Assembly: GCA_012036325.1 (NCBI GenBank)
Contig: JAAUPC010000131.1
Location: forward strand, 1 to 8,699
DNA length: 8,699 bases
Direction of reading: 5' to 3'
DNA from: Paracoccaceae bacterium
GTDB lineage: Bacteria > Pseudomonadota > Alphaproteobacteria > Rhodobacterales > Rhodobacteraceae
Shown in pieces: positions 6,459-8,699 of this stretch. The translations under genes and the position numbers were made by a program. Under the pieces are notes generated by a model. It worked only from the letters and a program-made list of their open reading frames with translations, was not told the origin of the DNA and did not search any database. Positions within the stretch are counted from its first letter, which is position 1, and each line of letters opens with the position of its first letter.

Positions 6459-7154
6459 CTAAAGGCGATATCCGCCAGAAACCTCCAGCACCTGACCAGT
6501 GATGAACCCGGCCTCATCGCTCGCCATGAAACGGACGGCGCGGGCAACGTCTTGCGGTGTCCCGATCCGACCAAGGGCTGTGTCATTGACGAAAAGCTGG
6601 GTCAGTTCGGCAGACCGCGGCGCTCCGGGCAGGTTGGTGGCCCCCGGCGCGACAGCATTCACCCGGATACCCCGCGGCCCAAGCTCCTTGGCCATCCCGC
6701 GAGTCCACAGGTTCAGCGCGGCTTTGCTCGCGCCATAGATTGCAGCCCCGCGCGGCGGCAGGACCGCATTGCCCGATGAGATGTTGACGACCGACGCCCC
6801 GGGTTTCAGATACAGCAATGCGGCGGCAAGCAGCGTGCCCGGGGCCAAGAGGTTGATGTCCAGCATGGCCCGCAGCGCCTCCGGATCAAAGCTGTCGGGC
6901 GCGGACGATATAACTGAACCTGCGTTATTTATGATCACGTCCAGTTGGCCAAAGCGCGCGATGACCTGTTCAACAACCGTCTTCGCGCTGTCTGGTTTGG
7001 TCAGATCGGACCGGATGGCCAAGACGGTATCCGCAAGATCGGCAGGCTCGGTCGTCAGCCAGGTGATTGCCACCTGATGATCCCGGGCCAGATCAAGCGC
7101 AATTGCCCGCCCGATTCCGCGCGCGCCGCCTGTGACAAGAGCCACTTTTGTCAT
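6459..7154 (-). CDS. SDR family NAD(P)-dependent oxidoreductase
   Basis: A 231-residue classical short-chain dehydrogenase/reductase, slightly shorter than the usual 245-250. Seen: the cofactor loop TGGARGIG (residues 8-15), NNAG (76-79), the catalytic Asn101 in DINLL, Ser126/127 in NISSGNA, and YGASK with Tyr140 and Lys144. RVNAVAPGAT and the C-terminal GQVLEVSGGYRL are typical of the FabG-like group. It oxidises or reduces a hydroxy/keto group; the substrate cannot be told, but the CaiD neighbour suggests a carnitine- or acyl-derived compound. The ATG at 7154 is preferred over an in-frame TTG at 7172, because GGAGAAGG lies six bases upstream and the protein then starts TKVALVTGG. It is 75 bp downstream of caiD and 27 bp upstream of the OsmC gene, all on one strand. 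Confidence 0.94.
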   Translation of the reverse strand: MTKVALVTGGARGIGRAIALDLARDHQVAITWLTTEPADLADTVLAIRSDLTKPDSAKTVVEQVIARFGQLDVIINNAGSVISSAPDSFDPEALRAMLDINLLAPGTLLAAALLYLKPGASVVNISSGNAVLPPRGAAIYGASKAALNLWTRGMAKELGPRGIRVNAVAPGATNLPGAPRSAELTQLFVNDTALGRIGTPQDVARAVRFMASDEAGFITGQVLEVSGGYRL

Positions 7155-7229
7155 GCCCGGCCTTCTCCGCAAGGTTGAGCGAGGCTAGGCGTAACGTCCG
7201 GGCTTGTCCAGCGACGCCCTTGATCGCCC

Positions 7230-8024
7230 CTACCGCCCCTTCCAAACCGGATCGCGCTTTTCGGCAAAGGCCTTTGCCCCCTCCAGTTGGTCATCGGACG
7301 AATACAGTCGGTCCACCGTCGGCATCTGCCGCTTGGTGATCCGGTTGAGCGCATCCTGAAAGCGCATGTTTTCGGCCTCGCGCACCACTTCCTTGATCGC
7401 GGCATAGACCAGCGGTGGCCCGGACTCCAGCAACCGTGCCAGTTCCCAGGTCTTGGCCAGCAGCTCCTCCGGCGCGCAGACCTCCTTCACGATCCCCCAG
7501 CGATGCGCCTCTTCGGCGTCAAACCAGCGGCCCGTGAGCAGAAGGTCCATCGCCACATGATAAGGAATGCGCTTCGGGAGCTTGATGCTGGCCGCATCCG
7601 CCACCGTGCCCGACCTGATTTCGGGCAGGGCGAAGGTCGCGTTGGTGGAACACAGGATCAGGTCCGCCGACAGCGCAAACTCCAGGCCCCCGCCGCAGCA
7701 GATGCCCTGCACGGCGGCGATCACCGGCTTGTTCAGGTTTGGCAGCTCCTGCAACCCCGCAAAGCCGCCCACGCCATAATCGCCATCCACCGCATCCCCC
7801 TCGGCCGCGGCCTTCAGGTCCCAGCCGGGGCAAAAGAACTTCTCCCCCGCCGCGCGAATGATGCAGACGCGAAGGCTGTCATCGTCGCGGAAGTCCCGGA
7901 ACGTGAGGCCCATCACCCGGCTGGTCTTCAGGCTGATCGCATTGGCCTTGGGCGCATCCAGGGTGACCTCCAGAATAGCCCCCTCGCGCCGCGTCTTGAT
8001 CGGGCCTTCGGTCCGCATTTCCAT
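7230..8024 (-). CDS. caiD: Carnitinyl-CoA dehydratase (crotonobetainyl-CoA hydratase), crotonase superfamily
   Basis: Catalyses reversible hydration of crotonobetainyl-CoA to L-carnitinyl-CoA. The 264-residue protein resembles Escherichia coli CaiD throughout: PKANAI, EKFFCPGWDLKAAAEG, GGFAGLQEL, EEAHRWGIV and the unusual C-terminus AFAEKRDPVWKGR, which E. coli CaiD shares. The oxyanion-hole region CGGGLEFALSAD and both acid/base glutamates of CaiD are kept (Glu115 in GGLEFAL and Glu135 in ALPEIRSG). The segment after the second Glu, TVADAAS, differs from the usual IPDSGG pattern. The ATG at 8024 is chosen over a GTG at 8027: GAGGAG sits six bases upstream, and this ATG overlaps the upstream TGA by one base (TGATG), implying translational coupling to the CoA ligase. 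Exact substrate is inferred from homology and context; other branched or quaternary acyl-CoAs remain possible. Confidence 0.85.
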   Translation of the reverse strand: MEMRTEGPIKTRREGAILEVTLDAPKANAISLKTSRVMGLTFRDFRDDDSLRVCIIRAAGEKFFCPGWDLKAAAEGDAVDGDYGVGGFAGLQELPNLNKPVIAAVQGICCGGGLEFALSADLILCSTNATFALPEIRSGTVADAASIKLPKRIPYHVAMDLLLTGRWFDAEEAHRWGIVKEVCAPEELLAKTWELARLLESGPPLVYAAIKEVVREAENMRFQDALNRITKRQMPTVDRLYSSDDQLEGAKAFAEKRDPVWKGR

Positions 8025-8699
8025 CACGCTCTCCTCACCAATGCGTCCACCGCCACGGCACCCGTTTCACGCACCATGATCGGGTTGATCTCAATCTCTT
8101 CAAGGCTGTCGTCGCCCAGCATCAGCGCCTGAAGCCGCAAGGCGATATCGGCCACCGCTCCCATGTCCGCACGGGGCCGCCCCCGGTAGCCGTCCAGAAG
8201 CGGCCAGAGCCGAAGGCCCTTCGCCGCCTCCAGCACCTGCGCCTCGGTCACAGGCAGCACCAGCGTGACCGTATCCGCCAGCACTTCCGCCGTCACGCCC
8301 CCCATGCCCAGGGTCAGCGTCACGCCATAGACCGGATCGCGTCGCAGCCCCAGCAGCACTTCGGCCACCGCGCCGGTCACCATCTCTTCCACCAGATAAC
8401 CCGTCGCCCCCGGCATATCTGCCTGACCATCCAGCGACATCACCCCCAACCGCACCGCCCCGGATTCGGTCTTGTGGGCAAAGCCCAGTCCCTTCAACAC
8501 GTAGGGTGCGCTAAAGCGCACCTTCCCTGCGACCTCGACAATCGTCACACCGGTGACCGACCCAGGCACAGTCACCCCAGCCCCGGCCAAAAGCTCTTTC
8601 CCCTCCGCCTCTGTCAGAAGCCGCGTCTCCCGCTCCGGCAAGGCGCGGGCAGGCCGCCACTGCGCCACCCCCGCCGGTGTCTCGCGCATCACCGTGATG
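8024..8699 (-). CDS. Acyl/acetyl-CoA synthetase, NDP-forming type, C-terminal ATP-grasp part (cut by the right edge)
   Basis: The reading frame is open at the right edge, so this is the C-terminal end of a longer protein. Members of this family are about 700 residues, with CoA-binding/ligase domains before the ATP-grasp domain. A GTG at 8692 is an internal codon and probably not the start. Seen: LTEAEGKELLAGAGV, the linker to ATP-grasp; YVLKGLGFAHKTESGAVRLG with the HKTE motif; VEEMVTGAVAEVLLGLRRDP; the GMGG loop near 8300; WPLLDGYRGRPRAD; and EEIEINPIMV near the end. It forms an acyl-CoA from acid, CoA and a nucleoside triphosphate, in the cytoplasm. Its one-base overlap with caiD suggests that it activates the CaiD substrate, such as carnitine, crotonobetaine or gamma-butyrobetaine (inference). 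It could instead be a separate beta subunit if the alpha part is encoded apart. Confidence 0.88.
   Translation of the reverse strand, partial: ITVMRETPAGVAQWRPARALPERETRLLTEAEGKELLAGAGVTVPGSVTGVTIVEVAGKVRFSAPYVLKGLGFAHKTESGAVRLGVMSLDGQADMPGATGYLVEEMVTGAVAEVLLGLRRDPVYGVTLTLGMGGVTAEVLADTVTLVLPVTEAQVLEAAKGLRLWPLLDGYRGRPRADMGAVADIALRLQALMLGDDSLEEIEINPIMVRETGAVAVDALVRRA

Noticed and set aside
7287..8132. A 281-codon open frame on the plus strand
   Set aside because: It is antisense to caiD and the ligase end, with an Arg/His-rich translation and no recognisable motif.

Overview
The window is a GC-rich chromosomal stretch whose coding frames favour G or C at the third position. Protein resemblances (a rhizobial/rhodobacterial-type choline-sulfatase, a WYL regulator, an NDP-forming CoA ligase beside a CaiD-type crotonase) suggest an alphaproteobacterium, most likely of the Rhodobacteraceae. 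That placement is inferred from remembered protein families; no search was possible.

Layout, left to right. Minus strand, 1-985: a CocE/NonD (peptidase S15-like) hydrolase that runs off the left edge and is broken by a single-base frameshift at a run of five G. Plus strand, 1096-2601: choline-sulfatase betC, divergent from the hydrolase. A perfect 27-nt hairpin at 2602-2628 separates betC from a convergent RidA-family gene (2645-3040, minus). That gene is divergent from a YafY-type HTH-WYL regulator (3125-3844, plus). A gap of about 340 bp (3845-4185) holds no convincing gene, but has two hairpins and an AT-richer island. A minus-strand block then extends to the right edge. In order of transcription it contains a C-terminal ATP-grasp part of an NDP-forming acyl-CoA synthetase (8699-8024, truncated by the window), a caiD-like carnitinyl-CoA dehydratase (8024-7230), an SDR oxidoreductase (7154-6459), an OsmC-family protein (6431-5961) and, after a 161-bp gap with its own dyad, a choline-dehydrogenase-like GMC oxidoreductase (5799-4186).

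The common theme is quaternary-ammonium metabolism. BetC releases choline from choline-O-sulfate, and the GMC enzyme could oxidise choline or a related alcohol. The CoA ligase and CaiD pair fits CoA-thioester chemistry of carnitine, crotonobetaine or gamma-butyrobetaine. The synthetase and caiD are translationally coupled (TGATG overlap). The SDR and OsmC genes follow on the same strand at short spacing and may belong to the same transcript. No betI, betB or transporter gene lies in the window.

I found no rRNA, tRNA, CRISPR array, insertion sequence or phage gene. No clearly new system is visible. The best candidates for a second look are the frameshifted hydrolase, the RidA homologue lacking the catalytic arginine beside its divergent WYL regulator, the dyad upstream of the GMC gene, and the ligase-caiD-SDR-OsmC gene set.
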